The translations under genes and the position numbers were made by a program. Below, one piece after another: positions 31,578 to 41,504 of a stretch of DNA of 64,000 nucleotides. Source of the stretch: Natrinema salifodinae (GTDB lineage: Archaea; Halobacteriota; Halobacteria; Halobacteriales; Natrialbaceae); the NCBI RefSeq assembly GCF_900110455.1, contig NZ_FOIS01000004.1:558001-622000 (forward strand), given 5' to 3'. The stretch's first letter is position 1. The number at the start of each line of letters is the position of its first letter. Under the pieces are notes generated by a model. That model made no database searches and had not been told where the DNA came from. It saw only the letters and a program-made list of their open reading frames with translations.

Positions 31578-31958
31578 ATGACGCGTCTCATCAGCACGGA
31601 CGACGCGCCCGCCGCCGTCGGCGCGTACAGCCAGGCGACCGTCGCCAGCGACCTCCTGTTCACCGCGGGGCAGCTCCCGCTGACCCCGGACGGCGAACTG
31701 CTCGCCGACGAACCGGTCGCCGAGCAGACCAGGCGGTGTCTCGAAAACGTCGAGGCGATCCTCGCAGCCGAGGACGCGACGCTCGCCGACGTCTGCAAGA
31801 TCACCGTCTTCCTCGACGACATCGACGACTTCGACGCAATGAACGAGGCCTACGCCGACTTCTTCGCGGACTCGCCGCCGGCGAGAAGCGCCGTCGAGGT
31901 CGCCGCCGTTCCGAAGGGCGCCGCCGTCGAGATCGAAGCCGTCGCGGCGATCGAGTAG
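31578..31958 (+). CDS. ridA: RidA family enamine/imine deaminase
   Basis: This 126-residue YjgF/YER057c/UK114 protein contains VGAYSQATVASDLLFTAGQLPL (conserved Y-S-Q, G-Q), DVCKITVFLDDIDDFDAMNEAYADFF and PPARSAVEVAAVPKGAAVEIEAVA. The Arg in PPARSAVEV binds the substrate carboxylate. RidA hydrolyses 2-aminoacrylate and related enamines released by serine/threonine dehydratases, preventing damage to PLP enzymes such as SHMT. Its divergent pairing with glyA and the nearby dehydratase gene fit that role well. Confidence 0.92.
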   Translation: MTRLISTDDAPAAVGAYSQATVASDLLFTAGQLPLTPDGELLADEPVAEQTRRCLENVEAILAAEDATLADVCKITVFLDDIDDFDAMNEAYADFFADSPPARSAVEVAAVPKGAAVEIEAVAAIE

Positions 31959-31959
31959 G

Positions 31960-32045
31960 CGGAGGCAGTCGGCGGTAAGCGGTCGGCGTAGGTCGTCGAT
32001 AGGCGGTCGGCAACAGGCAGTCGGCGGTCGGCGTCCGCGCGACGG
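31960..32045. repeat. degenerate GGCGGTCGGC short repeats
   Basis: About six imperfect copies of GGCGGTCGGC/GTCGGCG words fill the spacer between ridA and the ubiquitin-like gene. No frame or hairpin of note is seen. It is probably slippage-derived sequence. Confidence 0.45.
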
Positions 32046-32052
32046 CCCGTTG

Positions 32053-32325
32053 CTATCCGCCCTTAATGAGCCGCAACACCGTCACGCGCTCGCTCTCGAC
32101 GGGCTGGTCTTCCGGCACCGGGCGACCGTCGACGAGGACGCTCACCTCGTGAGGGCTGAGGTCGACCTCCCGAAGGAGGTCGGCGTAGGTCGGCGTTCCG
32201 CCGCCGCCCTCGCCGTCGCGGGATCCGTCCTCGGTCCCGCCGATGCCGCCTGGCGCGTCGGAAGCCACCGCCTCGAGTTCGAGTTCGTAGGTGTCCTCGC
32301 CCTTGACGTCGACGGTGACGTGCAT
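32053..32325 (-). CDS. samp2: ubiquitin-like small archaeal modifier protein SAMP2
   Basis: This 90-residue beta-grasp protein ends in the Gly-Gly needed for activation and conjugation. The C-terminal half is almost diagnostic of haloarchaeal SAMP2: TYADLLREVDLSPHEVSVLVDGRPVPEDQ and VTVLRLIKGG. SAMP2 is activated by the E1-like UbaA, attaches to lysines and also supplies sulfur for tRNA thiolation. I start at ATG 32325 (MHVTVDVKGEDTYELEL) rather than 17 codons upstream. Compared with the usual length of about 66 residues, this copy has a Gly/Asp/Glu-rich insertion of about 20 residues (GGIGGTEDGSRDGEGGGG) between the first hairpin and the helix. Confidence 0.85.
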   Translation of the reverse strand: MHVTVDVKGEDTYELELEAVASDAPGGIGGTEDGSRDGEGGGGTPTYADLLREVDLSPHEVSVLVDGRPVPEDQPVESERVTVLRLIKGG

Positions 32326-32421
32326 ACAGCCAGTTGCGAGGGGACGGCCTTGAGCGCGTCGCTCGTCGCCCGCCATCCGCCGCCCGTCGCGATCGTCACG
32401 GCGTGACTCGACTTCCGGCGC

Positions 32422-33525
32422 TCAGTCCACGGTCGGCTCGTCCGGACCGGTACCGACTCGTCGTTCTCGGTCCCGACCGCGGGCCGTCCGCCACCGGCTG
32501 TACAGCCCGCGGACGAGCGCGCCCAGGCCGAGCAACAGGACGATTAGGTTGATCACCTCGCCGACGATCGGGACCGGCACCCGCGAGAGCGCGGCGAAGG
32601 CGACCAGGCCGACGACGAGCGCGAGCCAGCGGTTCCCCAGTCCGATCAGCGAGAGCAACCAGGCGGCGATCGCGAAGCGGCCGTAGATGAGTCCGATCCA
32701 GACGAGCAGGGCGAACGCGAACCAGCCGGCGATCGACAGCGGGATACCGACGACGGTGATCGCGAGCGCGAGCAGGAGGGCGGGGATCCCGATCAGTGCG
32801 CCGACGCCGACCAGGCCCGACCGGAGGGTGCTGTGCGCGACGCGGTCGGCGACTCCGTCGGAGAACCGCGGGAACAGCGCAAGCAAGATGGCGCCGAGTA
32901 GCAGGTTCACTGCGAGGGCGTAGGCCACGAACAGCCACGACGCGAACGGCTGGATCGTCGGCGCGACGTCGACGCCGAGCGACGAGTCCTCCTCGATGTC
33001 GCCCGCGACCGCGTCGGTGTTCCCCTCCAGGTCGCCGTCGTATCGCAGGTCGCCGGCGATCGAGGCGCTCTCGCCCAGGCGGATCGTCTCGGCGCCGATC
33101 TCGGCGTCACCTTCGATCGTCCCGTCGATGGTCGCGCTGCCGACGCCGGCGGTGACGCCGCCGCCGACGGTACCCTCCTCCGTGATCGTCAGGCTCCCCG
33201 CGCCGACGTCGACGTCGCCGTCGACGGTCCCGGCGATGGTCACGCTCCCGCCGGCCCCCTCGAGGTCGCCGCCGACCTCGCCGGTGCGCGCGATCGTCAC
33301 GTCGCCGCCGACGGCCTCGACGTCGTTCGTGACGGTCCCGTGAACGACGACCGTCCCGCCGAACGCCTCCAGATCGTCGACCGTCTCGCCCTCCTCGACG
33401 ACGATCGTGCCTCCGGTCTGAGCGTCCGATTGCGCAGCGACCGTCGCCGGGACGGTCCCGCAGACGAGGATGGCTACCAGAAGCGCGATCGCGAGCCGCG
33501 GATATCGATCGGTTCCGAACCCCAT
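32422..33525 (-). CDS. bactofilin-like polymer-forming membrane protein
   Basis: This 367-residue protein has an N-terminal signal/anchor (AIALLVAILVCGTVPATVAAQS). A repeat domain (about 40-185) of short beta turns follows (GGTVVVHGTVTNDVEAVGGDVTIARTGEVGGDLEGAGGSVTIAGTVDGDV), the parallel beta-helix typical of bactofilin/polymer-forming proteins. Several membrane helices (about 190-330, WLFVAYALAVNLLLGAILLALF onward) and a charged cytoplasmic tail complete it. The beta-helix should face outward, unlike the cytosolic bacterial bactofilins. A role in envelope structure is plausible but unproven. Confidence 0.82.
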   Translation of the reverse strand: MGFGTDRYPRLAIALLVAILVCGTVPATVAAQSDAQTGGTIVVEEGETVDDLEAFGGTVVVHGTVTNDVEAVGGDVTIARTGEVGGDLEGAGGSVTIAGTVDGDVDVGAGSLTITEEGTVGGGVTAGVGSATIDGTIEGDAEIGAETIRLGESASIAGDLRYDGDLEGNTDAVAGDIEEDSSLGVDVAPTIQPFASWLFVAYALAVNLLLGAILLALFPRFSDGVADRVAHSTLRSGLVGVGALIGIPALLLALAITVVGIPLSIAGWFAFALLVWIGLIYGRFAIAAWLLSLIGLGNRWLALVVGLVAFAALSRVPVPIVGEVINLIVLLLGLGALVRGLYSRWRTARGRDRERRVGTGPDEPTVD

Positions 33526-33646
33526 GGCGCTCCCTTCTCCGACCGGGGAGTAAAACGTGTTACCTAGACGTCAAGAACCGTACCGGTCCGACGCCGTCGA
33601 GAACGTCCTTCGGGCGATTTATCTTGCGGCCGCTCCTTCCACCGGT

Positions 33647-34654
33647 ATGAGCGAGGCCGAGGCCGACATGGACACCGACGCCGAGGCGGCAGATCCCACG
33701 CCGGGGCGGACCGAAGTCTGGATCGAAAAGTATCGCCCGGAGCGGCTCGACGACATCAAGGGTCACGAGAACATCGTCCCGCGCCTGCAGCGGTACGTCG
33801 AGCAGGACGACCTGCCCCACCTCATGTTCGCGGGACCGGCAGGCACCGGGAAGACCACCGCCGCGCAGGCGATCGCCCGCGAAATCTACGACGACGACTG
33901 GCGGGAGAACTTCCTCGAACTCAACGCCTCCGACCAGCGCGGGATCGACGTCGTCCGTGACCGCATCAAGGACTTCGCGCGCTCCTCGTTCGGCGGCTAC
34001 GACCACCGCATCATCTTCCTGGACGAGGCCGACGCGCTGACCTCCGACGCCCAGTCCGCGCTGCGCCGGACGATGGAGCAGTTCTCGAACAACACGCGCT
34101 TTATCCTCTCGTGTAACTACTCGAGCCAGATCATCGACCCCATCCAGTCTCGCTGTGCCGTCTTCCGCTTTACCGAACTCACCGAGGACGCCATCGAGGC
34201 CCAGGTCCGCGAGATCGCGGCCAACGAGGGCATCGAGGTAACCGACGACGGCGTCGACGCCCTCGTCTACGCGGCCGACGGCGACATGCGAAAGGCGATC
34301 AACAGCCTCCAGGCCGCGGCCGTCATGGGTGAGACCGTCGACGAGGAAACCGTCTTCGCGATCACCGCCACGGCCCGCCCGGAGGAGGTCGAGGCGATGG
34401 TCGAACACGCCATCGACGGCGACTTCACCGCCGCCCGCGCCGCCCTCGAAGACCTGCTGACCGACCGCGGGCTCGCCGGCGGCGACGTCATCGATCAGCT
34501 CCACCGCTCGGCCTGGGAGTTCGACCTCCCCGAACAGGCCACCGTCCGACTGCTCGAGCGCCTCGGCGAAGTCGACTACCGGATCACCGAGGGCGCGAAC
34601 GAGCGCCTGCAACTCGAGGCGATGCTGGCGTCGCTGGCGCTCGAGAACGAGTGA
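33647..34654 (+). CDS. rfcA: replication factor C small subunit
   Basis: This 335-residue AAA+ clamp-loader subunit opens PCNA rings at primer ends. After an acidic haloarchaeal N-terminal extension come [20 protein letters not shown] (RFC box), Walker [32 protein letters not shown], Walker [11 protein letters not shown], and [21 protein letters not shown] containing the SRC arginine finger. C-terminal collar helices follow. ATG 33647 is chosen over the upstream 33557 because a GATTTATC TATA element lies about 30 bp before it. Confidence 0.95.
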   Translation: MSEAEADMDTDAEAADPTPGRTEVWIEKYRPERLDDIKGHENIVPRLQRYVEQDDLPHLMFAGPAGTGKTTAAQAIAREIYDDDWRENFLELNASDQRGIDVVRDRIKDFARSSFGGYDHRIIFLDEADALTSDAQSALRRTMEQFSNNTRFILSCNYSSQIIDPIQSRCAVFRFTELTEDAIEAQVREIAANEGIEVTDDGVDALVYAADGDMRKAINSLQAAAVMGETVDEETVFAITATARPEEVEAMVEHAIDGDFTAARAALEDLLTDRGLAGGDVIDQLHRSAWEFDLPEQATVRLLERLGEVDYRITEGANERLQLEAMLASLALENE

Positions 34655-34683
34655 CCCGTTACTGAGCCGCCGCTGCGTCTCCG

Positions 34684-36813
34684 TTACTCGCCGTCGACCG
34701 AGTCCACGCCGCGAAACGCAAACGCGATGCGGCCGTCGTCCTCGGCGACGCCGACGCTCCACCCGTGAGCGGCGGCGATACGTTCGACGGTGTCGAGCCC
34801 GGACCCGGTGCCGTTGGTCGCGGCCAGGCGACCGGGAACGGGATTCGCCTCGGATCCCGGACCGGTTTCCGTCTCGATCGCCGAGACGTTCGGGTCGCGC
34901 CTGACGACGTAGAAGCCGTCGTCGGTCGCGCCGACGGTGACCGCGGGCGAGTCGTTGCCCTCGCTGCCGTCCTCGCCCTCGCTCCCGCTCCCGCCCCCGT
35001 CTTCGCCCTCGATGACGGCCTGTATGAGGTGCTCAAACAGCTCCCGCAGCTGCGTCTTGTCCGCGTCGACGACCCGGTTCTCCGCCGCCCGAGTGACGAG
35101 TCGCGCGTCGCCGGTCTCGACGGCGAGCCAGGCCTGGCGCGCGACGTCGTGAACCGCGACGGGTTCGGTCTCGACGAGGACGTCCTCTTCGCCCGCGATC
35201 GCCAGCAGTCGTTCGACGCGCTCGCGCACCGTCTCCTGGGCGTCCTCGACCGCAGCGAAGTGCTCCCGGTCGCCCGTCTCCTCGGCGAGTTCGAGGTACT
35301 CGCGGGCGACGTTCAAGGGAGTGCGGACGTCCGCCTCGATCCGGTCCGCGATGGTCGCCAGGCGCTCCGTCGCGGCGGCCAGTTCCCGTTCGCGGCGGTT
35401 CGCTTCGGTGACGTCGCTGTAGACGATCAGTCCCGCCGGAGCGAGGTCGCCACCAGCCCTGTCGCCGTCGCTGGCGTCGGCCCCGTCTCTGTCCCGGTCC
35501 GCGGTCGCTTCGAGCGGCACCAGCGTGAGCAGGAACTCGCGGACGCCGTCGACAGTCTCGCGGCGGCTGACGACCTGGCGGCGTTCGCCCGCACGAATCG
35601 AGTCGATTAGCGTCGCCCGCCGGTGCTCGAAGCCAGGCGGGACGGGAGACTCGTCGACGGGATCGCCGACGATCGCCTCGGGATCGGTATCGAAAACCTC
35701 GGTGAAGGCGTCGTTGACGTCCCGGATGACGGGGCGGTCGTCGTCGATCTCGTAGCGGACCGCCGGCTCCGGCCCGTTCGCGAACAGCCGTCGGAACCGG
35801 TCGCGTTCGTCGGCGACGCGATCTCGCTCCGCTCGGAGTCGATCCAGTTCCCGGCGGAGCCGCTCTCGCTCCGCGCTCTCGCCGGCCGCGTCGTCGAGCC
35901 GTTCGAGGACGGCGGCGGCGGCGCGACCCCACTCGGCGAGCAGTTCGCAGTCGCGCTCGTCGAACGCGTCCGGTACCTCGGTGGCGACCTGCAACACCCC
36001 GACGTCGCCGACGGGGACGCAACACAGCGACGCGGCCGCATCGATCGACACCGAAAGCCGATCGTCATCGGCGAGGTCGTCGATTCGAAGCGGGTCGCCG
36101 CTCCGGAGCACCTCGTCGAGCGGGTCCTCGCGGGACGCCGGGTCGATATCGTCCGGGGTCGCCGGCCCGGTCGCCCGCAGCGCGAACTCCCCGAAGTGGA
36201 CCGTCGACAGCCAGCAGTACTCGCAGTCGAGGGCGTCGGCCGCGCTCGCGACGACCAGATCGAACAACTCCTCTCGATCGCGACAGGCCGCCAGGTCGGG
36301 GGTCGACCCGAGCAGGCGGCCGGCGGGATCAGGGGGCGCTGCCGTCTCGCCGGTCGCCGCGACCGGTTCGTCGTCACCGATGCCGTCGGTCGCGGCTTCG
36401 CTCTCGGGCCCGTCTTCGACGCCGCGGTCGTGGCACACCCACTCGATCTCGTCGGCGAGGTGGGACACGGCGTCGTCGGTGTCCCGGCGGACGTAGCCGT
36501 CGATGCCGTCGGTCGAGCGGGCCGCCGTCGGCGCGTACGACGCGTCGGTAAAGAGCACCAGCGGCGTCTCTCCGCAGGCCGCGATCACGTCGAGCAGGGT
36601 CGCCCCCGCGGCGGTCGTCGGGGTCTCGGCGAAGACGACGCAGTCGGTCTCCGGGGCCCAGTTGCGGACCCGTTCGACCGAACTGATCGGCTGCACCGCC
36701 CGCTCGGACCCCGATTCCGCGCGTTCGAGCGCGGCGGCGCCGTCGCTGGCGGCCGCCTCCGTGGCGGCCACGTAGAGCACCGTCCGCGGTCGCGAGGTCG
36801 TCGGGTTCGTCAT
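34684..36813 (-). CDS. degenerate GAF-PAS sensor histidine kinase
   Basis: This 709-residue soluble multi-domain protein begins with a receiver-like domain (about 8-130) where the phospho-acceptor Asp region reads DCVVFAETP. GAF (about 175-310), a coiled coil (about 312-345), PAS (about 345-460) and a HisKA/HATPase-like end follow. The H-box aligns as IEADVRTPLNVA, where kinases have SHDLRNPLNVA, so the phosphorylated His is absent. The N-box (FEHLIQAVIEG) lacks the ATP/Mg-binding Asn, and the G1 box is broken (YVVRRDPN). Only the G2 region (GTGSGLDTVERIAAAHGW) remains recognisable. It is probably a non-catalytic sensor or scaffold. It is convergent with rfcA with a 29-bp gap. Confidence 0.82.
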   Translation of the reverse strand: MTNPTTSRPRTVLYVAATEAAASDGAAALERAESGSERAVQPISSVERVRNWAPETDCVVFAETPTTAAGATLLDVIAACGETPLVLFTDASYAPTAARSTDGIDGYVRRDTDDAVSHLADEIEWVCHDRGVEDGPESEAATDGIGDDEPVAATGETAAPPDPAGRLLGSTPDLAACRDREELFDLVVASAADALDCEYCWLSTVHFGEFALRATGPATPDDIDPASREDPLDEVLRSGDPLRIDDLADDDRLSVSIDAAASLCCVPVGDVGVLQVATEVPDAFDERDCELLAEWGRAAAAVLERLDDAAGESAERERLRRELDRLRAERDRVADERDRFRRLFANGPEPAVRYEIDDDRPVIRDVNDAFTEVFDTDPEAIVGDPVDESPVPPGFEHRRATLIDSIRAGERRQVVSRRETVDGVREFLLTLVPLEATADRDRDGADASDGDRAGGDLAPAGLIVYSDVTEANRRERELAAATERLATIADRIEADVRTPLNVAREYLELAEETGDREHFAAVEDAQETVRERVERLLAIAGEEDVLVETEPVAVHDVARQAWLAVETGDARLVTRAAENRVVDADKTQLRELFEHLIQAVIEGEDGGGSGSEGEDGSEGNDSPAVTVGATDDGFYVVRRDPNVSAIETETGPGSEANPVPGRLAATNGTGSGLDTVERIAAAHGWSVGVAEDDGRIAFAFRGVDSVDGE

Positions 36814-36950
36814 TCCGGTTTGTCCGTCTGACGAGACTGTGCTCCCGCGATAAAACTCTGCTGTACGGCTCGACGGGTGAGCGCCGGCCAGTTAGACATC
36901 TTACAGGACGTTCGAGCGCGCCCCATCGCCGTCCGCGTTCGACGGCCGAG

Positions 36951-37685
36951 TTACGATGTCGATTCCGTTTCCGCGGTGGACTGATCGACGCGGGTCCGCC
37001 AGACCGTCCCGATCCAGGCTAGCCAGTAGCCGCCGACGACGGCGCCGGTCAGGAGCCAGCAAGCCCCGGCGGGCGCGTACCACTCGCGGATGTAGGCGGG
37101 CGCGGCGGCGAGGAAGCGGCCGACGCCGACGCCGGCGACGATCGCGCTCGCGGTGACGAACAGCAACCGATCCTCGTCGATGCCGACCCGCCAGTCCCGG
37201 AGCGAGCGGGCCCGCCTGGCGTCGTCGGCCGCGAGGGCGATCGCGGCCGCGCCGGCGCCGACGGTCAGGGCGATCGCGACGTCCAGATCGAGGACGTACG
37301 CCCCGCTGAGGACGTCGCCCATGGCGACCGGGACCAGCGGGAGGGCGAACGACAGCGCCGGGCCGCCGTTCCAGAGCGCGTAGCAGGGCGCGACGACCAG
37401 CAGCGTCAGCGAGACGAACGCGATGAAGACCATGCTGAGCGCGTCGAAGCCGCTCGTCGACGCCGCGTCGAGCACGACGCCGTCGATCGTCAGCCGCGCC
37501 CCGAGGTAGCTGGCGCAGAACATCGCGACCAGGCCGACCAGGTACGCGACCGCGAGCACGGTCCGCCGAGGCTCGCGTCCGAGCAGGGGATGGTCGAGCC
37601 TCCCGAGGGTACTCGCGGCGGGGTCGCGTGCGTCGATCGGGAGGCGGCCGTCGGCGGCGGTGTCGGCGTCCGTATCGGTGCGCAT
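36951..37685 (-). CDS. hypothetical integral membrane protein
   Basis: This 244-residue protein has about six transmembrane helices (TVLAVAYLVGLVAMFCASYLG, MVFIAFVSLTLLVVAPCYALW, ALPLVPVAMGDVLSGAYVL, ALTVGAGAAAIALAA, LFVTASAIVAGVGVG, ACWLLTGAVVGGYWLAWIG) after an acidic N terminus. No transporter or enzyme motif is recognised. It starts 3 bp after the stop of the Tat-exported protein gene, so they form a two-gene operon. Confidence 0.7.
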   Translation of the reverse strand: MRTDTDADTAADGRLPIDARDPAASTLGRLDHPLLGREPRRTVLAVAYLVGLVAMFCASYLGARLTIDGVVLDAASTSGFDALSMVFIAFVSLTLLVVAPCYALWNGGPALSFALPLVPVAMGDVLSGAYVLDLDVAIALTVGAGAAAIALAADDARRARSLRDWRVGIDEDRLLFVTASAIVAGVGVGRFLAAAPAYIREWYAPAGACWLLTGAVVGGYWLAWIGTVWRTRVDQSTAETESTS

Positions 37686-37688
37686 GGC

Positions 37689-38345
37689 TCAGGGGCCCTC
37701 CGTGATGACGGTCGCGAACCCGTCGTGGTCGGGCCCCTTCTCGTTCGCCAGGTTGATCGCGCCTGGCGAGACTCGCCAGCCGGCGGCCTCGAAGATCGCT
37801 TCGACGGTCTCGCGGCCGCGCCGGTAGGAGGCGATCCCGTGTTTCGGGCGCGCGCCGGTGTCCTCGTGGGCCTGCATCGAGACGACGCTCTCGAAGGACC
37901 AACACCGGACGTGACGGCGGCCGCTGGTTCCGTAGTAGGTCTGGGCGGCCGTGGCCTGCTGGCGGACGTACGCTTCGGTCTCTCGATCCCAGGCGAACCT
38001 GGTGTACTCCTCGGGGCTTCGCACCCAGCCCTCGTCGTCGAGGACGGACATGACCCGTTCGAGGCCGCGCTCGCCGTCGGCCTCGGGGAGGAGCACGACG
38101 TTGAACGGCGCGGTCGGGCGGAAGCCGTCGCTCGTCGGTTCGTAGTGATAGCGGCCGATCGGCGCGTCGTCCTCGTCGGTGATCGGTTCGCCGAGCCAAT
38201 CGGCGATCTCCGCGGGCGGTTCGGTGGCCTCGACCGTGCCGCTGGGATCGGTCGCGTCGGGCGGCGACGGGAGGAGGGCGACGCCGGCGGCCGTTCCGAC
38301 GCCGGTCACCCCGACCTTCCGGAGGAGGGAGCGTCGCGTCGGCAT
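37689..38345 (-). CDS. Tat-exported hypothetical protein
   Basis: This 218-residue protein begins with a twin-arginine signal (PTRRSLLRKVGVTGVGTAAG, then VALLP); ATG 38345 places the signal correctly. The mature part is rich in aromatic and charged residues (EIADWLGEPITDEDDAPIGRYHYEP, FNVVLLPEADGERGLERVMSVLDDEGWV, FESVVSMQAHEDTGARPKHGIASYRRGRETVEAIF). The ending, INLANEKGPDHDGFATVITEGP, is compact. It is exported folded to the cell surface. It is the first gene of an operon with a membrane protein and probably works with it. Function unknown. Confidence 0.72.
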   Translation of the reverse strand: MPTRRSLLRKVGVTGVGTAAGVALLPSPPDATDPSGTVEATEPPAEIADWLGEPITDEDDAPIGRYHYEPTSDGFRPTAPFNVVLLPEADGERGLERVMSVLDDEGWVRSPEEYTRFAWDRETEAYVRQQATAAQTYYGTSGRRHVRCWSFESVVSMQAHEDTGARPKHGIASYRRGRETVEAIFEAAGWRVSPGAINLANEKGPDHDGFATVITEGP

Positions 38346-38677
38346 TTCAGCGCCGGCGCCTCCGTCCCCTCCTCGGTCGCTCGGTTCCGGCCCTGTTCCC
38401 GTCCGCGGTCGCGGTCGCCGTCGGCACCGTTCGGCCGTTTCCACCGGACCGCGGCACTCGCGTGCCCGCGGCGCTCCGTTCGGTCCCCACCATTCGTTAC
38501 CTCTCTAAACCCGAGAAACTTAGCCGCAGGTTATCAATGTTACGACCGATCGATCGACGCCCGATCGGCGTGGCCGCTCGGAAGTGACACTCGGACCGAT
38601 CGCGTTCGCGGCGATCGATGGGGTCGCGGCGACGGTTGCGGAACTGTTTTACGCGCTGCACGGCCAATACACGCGTA

Positions 38678-41452
38678 ATGAGCGAACTGGCGGACGAGTA
38701 CCGCCTCGAGTACTTCGAGGAGGAAGGGTTCGAGCGCAAGGAGTGCCCGGAGTGTGGCGCTCACTTCTGGACGCGCGATCACGACCGGGTGACCTGTGGT
38801 GAGCCGCCCTGCGAGGAGTACGGCTTCATCGACAACTCGGGCTTCGAGGGATCGTACAGCCTCGAAGAGATGCGCGAGACCTTTCTCTCCTACTTCGAGG
38901 ACCACGACCACGAACGCATCGATCCCTACCCCGTCGCCGCGAACCGCTGGCGCGACGACGTCCTGCTGACCCAGGCGTCGATCTACGACTTTCAGCCGCT
39001 AGTGACGAGCGGGAAGACGCCGCCGCCGGCCAACCCGCTGACGGTCTCCCAGCCCTGCATCCGGATGCAGGACATCGACAACGTCGGCAAGACCGGTCGG
39101 CACACGATGGCCTTCGAGATGATGGCCCACCACGCGTTCAACACGCGAGAAGACGCCGAGGAGGACTACGCCTACGAGGGCGAGGTCTACTGGAAGGACC
39201 ACACCGTCGAGCTCTGCGACGGCTTCTTCGAGTCGATGGGCGTCGATCTCGACGAGGTCATCTACATCGAGGACCCGTGGGTCGGCGGCGGCAACGCCGG
39301 CCCCGCCATCGAGGTCATCTACCGCGGCGTCGAACTCGCCACGCTGGTCTTCATGTGCATGGAGCAGGATCCCGACGGCGAGTTCGAGATGAAAGACGGG
39401 AACCGCTACTCCTACATGGACACCTACATCGTCGACACCGGCTACGGCCTCGAACGGTGGACGTGGGTGTCCCAGGGGACCCCGACCGTCTACGAGGCGG
39501 TCTACCCCGACATGATCGAGTTCCTGAAGGACAACGCGGGGCTCGAACACACCGAGGAAGAGGAGGCTCTGGTCCACCGCGCCGCGAAGCTCGCGGGCCA
39601 CATGGACATCGACGAGGCCGAGGACATGGAGACCGCCCGCGGCGAGATCGCCGACGAACTCGGCGTCGACGTCGACGAACTCGAGACCCTCATGGAGCCC
39701 CTCGAAGACATCTACGCGATCGCCGACCACTGTCGCACCCTCGCGTACATGCTCGGGGACGGCATCGTCCCCTCGAACGTCGGGACGGGCTACCTCGCGC
39801 GGATGGTCCTCCGGCGCACCAAACGCCTCTGTGACACCGTCGGCGTCGACGCCCCGCTGGACGAACTCGTCGACATGCAGGCCGAGCGTCTGGACTACGA
39901 GAACCGCGACACGATTCGCGACATCGTCCGCACCGAGGTCGAGAAGTACCGCGAGACCCTCGAACGCGGCGGCCGCCGGGTCGAGTCGCTCGCCGAGGAG
40001 TACGCGAAAAAGGACGAGCCGATCCCGACCGACGAGCTGATCGAGCTCTACGACTCCCACGGTATCCAGCCCGACATGGTCGCGGAGATCGCCGAAGAGG
40101 CCGGCGCCGACGTCGACGTCCCCGACGACTTCTACAGCCTGGTCGCCCAGCGCCACGACACCCCCGAGGGCGTCGAGGAGGTCGAGGAGGACGAGGACGA
40201 GCGCTTCTCGGACCTCCCCGAGACGGAGAAGCTCTACTACGACGATCAGGAGCGCACCCAGTTCGAGGCGGTCGTCCTGGACGTCTTCGAGCGCGAAGAG
40301 GGGTACGACGTCGTCCTCGACCAGACGATGTTCTACCCCGAGGGCGGCGGTCAGCCCTCGGACACGGGGACGCTCTCGACCGACGACACAACCGTCGAAG
40401 TCGAGGACGTCCAGATCGAAGACGGCGTCATCCTCCACCGGACCGACGAGGACCCCGGTAAGGGCGAACTCGTCAACGGTCAGATCGACGGCAGCCGCCG
40501 GCGCCAGCTCATGCGCCACCACACGGCGACCCACATCGTCATCCACGCCGCCCGCCAGGTGCTCGGCGAGCACGTTCGCCAGGCCGGCGCCCAGAAGGGC
40601 GTCGAGAGTTCGCGGATCGACGTCCGCCACTACGACCGGATCGACCGCGCGGCCGTCAAGGAGATCGAGGCGGTCGCCAACGAGATCGTGATGGACAACA
40701 CCCAGGTCACCCAGGAGTGGCCCGACCGCCACGACGCCGAGGCCGAGCACGGCTTCGACCTCTACCAGGGCGGGATCCCGCCAGGCGAGCAAATCCGGCT
40801 GATCCACGTCGACGAGGACGTCCAGGCCTGCGGCGGCACCCACGTTGCCCGCACCGGCGACATCGGCTCGATCAAGGTCCTGAACACCGAGCGCGTTCAG
40901 GACGGCGTCGAGCGCATCACGTTCGCGGCCGGCGAGGCCGCGATCGAGTCGACGCAGGTCAAAGAGGACGCCCTCTACGAGGCCGCCGAAATCCTCGACG
41001 TCTCGCCGGAGGAGGTCCCCGAGACCGCCGAACGCTTCTTCGAGGAGTGGAAGGCTCGAGGCAAGGAGATCGAAGACCTCACGGAACAGCTCGCCGCGGC
41101 CCGCGCCGGCGGCGGTGGCGGCGGCGAGGAGGTCGACGTCGGCGACACGACCGCGGTCGTCGACCGGATTGACGCCGACATGGACGAACTGCGCGCGACC
41201 GCGAACGCCCTCGTCGAGGACGGCAAGATCGCGGTGCTGGGCAGCGGCGAGAGCGGCGCCCAGTTCGTCGTCGCCGTCCCCGACGACGTGGGCGTCAACG
41301 CCGGCGAGGTCGTCGGCGAACTCGCCAGCCGCGTCGGCGGCGGCGGTGGCGGCCCGCCGGACTTCGCCCAGGGCGGCGGCCCCAACGTCGAGGACTTAGA
41401 CGCGGCGCTCGAGGACGCGCCCGACGTGTTGCGGCAGGTTCAGGACGCGTAA
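38678..41452 (+). CDS. alaS: alanyl-tRNA synthetase (archaeal type)
   Basis: This 924-residue class II synthetase charges tRNA-Ala. The N terminus has the archaeal Cys-rich insert ([23 protein letters not shown]). The catalytic domain covers about 60-350 ([30 protein letters not shown], motif 2 region). The editing domain carries [14 protein letters not shown] and [13 protein letters not shown], which remove mischarged serine. A C-terminal Gly-rich oligomerisation/tRNA domain completes it. I start at ATG 38678 because a GTTTTACGC element lies about 30 bp upstream and [13 protein letters not shown] is the family start; the earlier ATG at 38618 is not supported. Confidence 0.95.
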   Translation: MSELADEYRLEYFEEEGFERKECPECGAHFWTRDHDRVTCGEPPCEEYGFIDNSGFEGSYSLEEMRETFLSYFEDHDHERIDPYPVAANRWRDDVLLTQASIYDFQPLVTSGKTPPPANPLTVSQPCIRMQDIDNVGKTGRHTMAFEMMAHHAFNTREDAEEDYAYEGEVYWKDHTVELCDGFFESMGVDLDEVIYIEDPWVGGGNAGPAIEVIYRGVELATLVFMCMEQDPDGEFEMKDGNRYSYMDTYIVDTGYGLERWTWVSQGTPTVYEAVYPDMIEFLKDNAGLEHTEEEEALVHRAAKLAGHMDIDEAEDMETARGEIADELGVDVDELETLMEPLEDIYAIADHCRTLAYMLGDGIVPSNVGTGYLARMVLRRTKRLCDTVGVDAPLDELVDMQAERLDYENRDTIRDIVRTEVEKYRETLERGGRRVESLAEEYAKKDEPIPTDELIELYDSHGIQPDMVAEIAEEAGADVDVPDDFYSLVAQRHDTPEGVEEVEEDEDERFSDLPETEKLYYDDQERTQFEAVVLDVFEREEGYDVVLDQTMFYPEGGGQPSDTGTLSTDDTTVEVEDVQIEDGVILHRTDEDPGKGELVNGQIDGSRRRQLMRHHTATHIVIHAARQVLGEHVRQAGAQKGVESSRIDVRHYDRIDRAAVKEIEAVANEIVMDNTQVTQEWPDRHDAEAEHGFDLYQGGIPPGEQIRLIHVDEDVQACGGTHVARTGDIGSIKVLNTERVQDGVERITFAAGEAAIESTQVKEDALYEAAEILDVSPEEVPETAERFFEEWKARGKEIEDLTEQLAAARAGGGGGGEEVDVGDTTAVVDRIDADMDELRATANALVEDGKIAVLGSGESGAQFVVAVPDDVGVNAGEVVGELASRVGGGGGGPPDFAQGGGPNVEDLDAALEDAPDVLRQVQDA

Positions 41453-41504
41453 CGAGCGCTGCCCGGTCCGCCAGATTTCCGTTCTTCGTCCGGACGCTGT
41501 TGAC

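Noticed and set aside
38999-40843. 614-codon frame antisense to alaS
   Set aside because: Pure shadow of the synthetase gene; composition dominated by Val/Asp/Leu runs with no motif.
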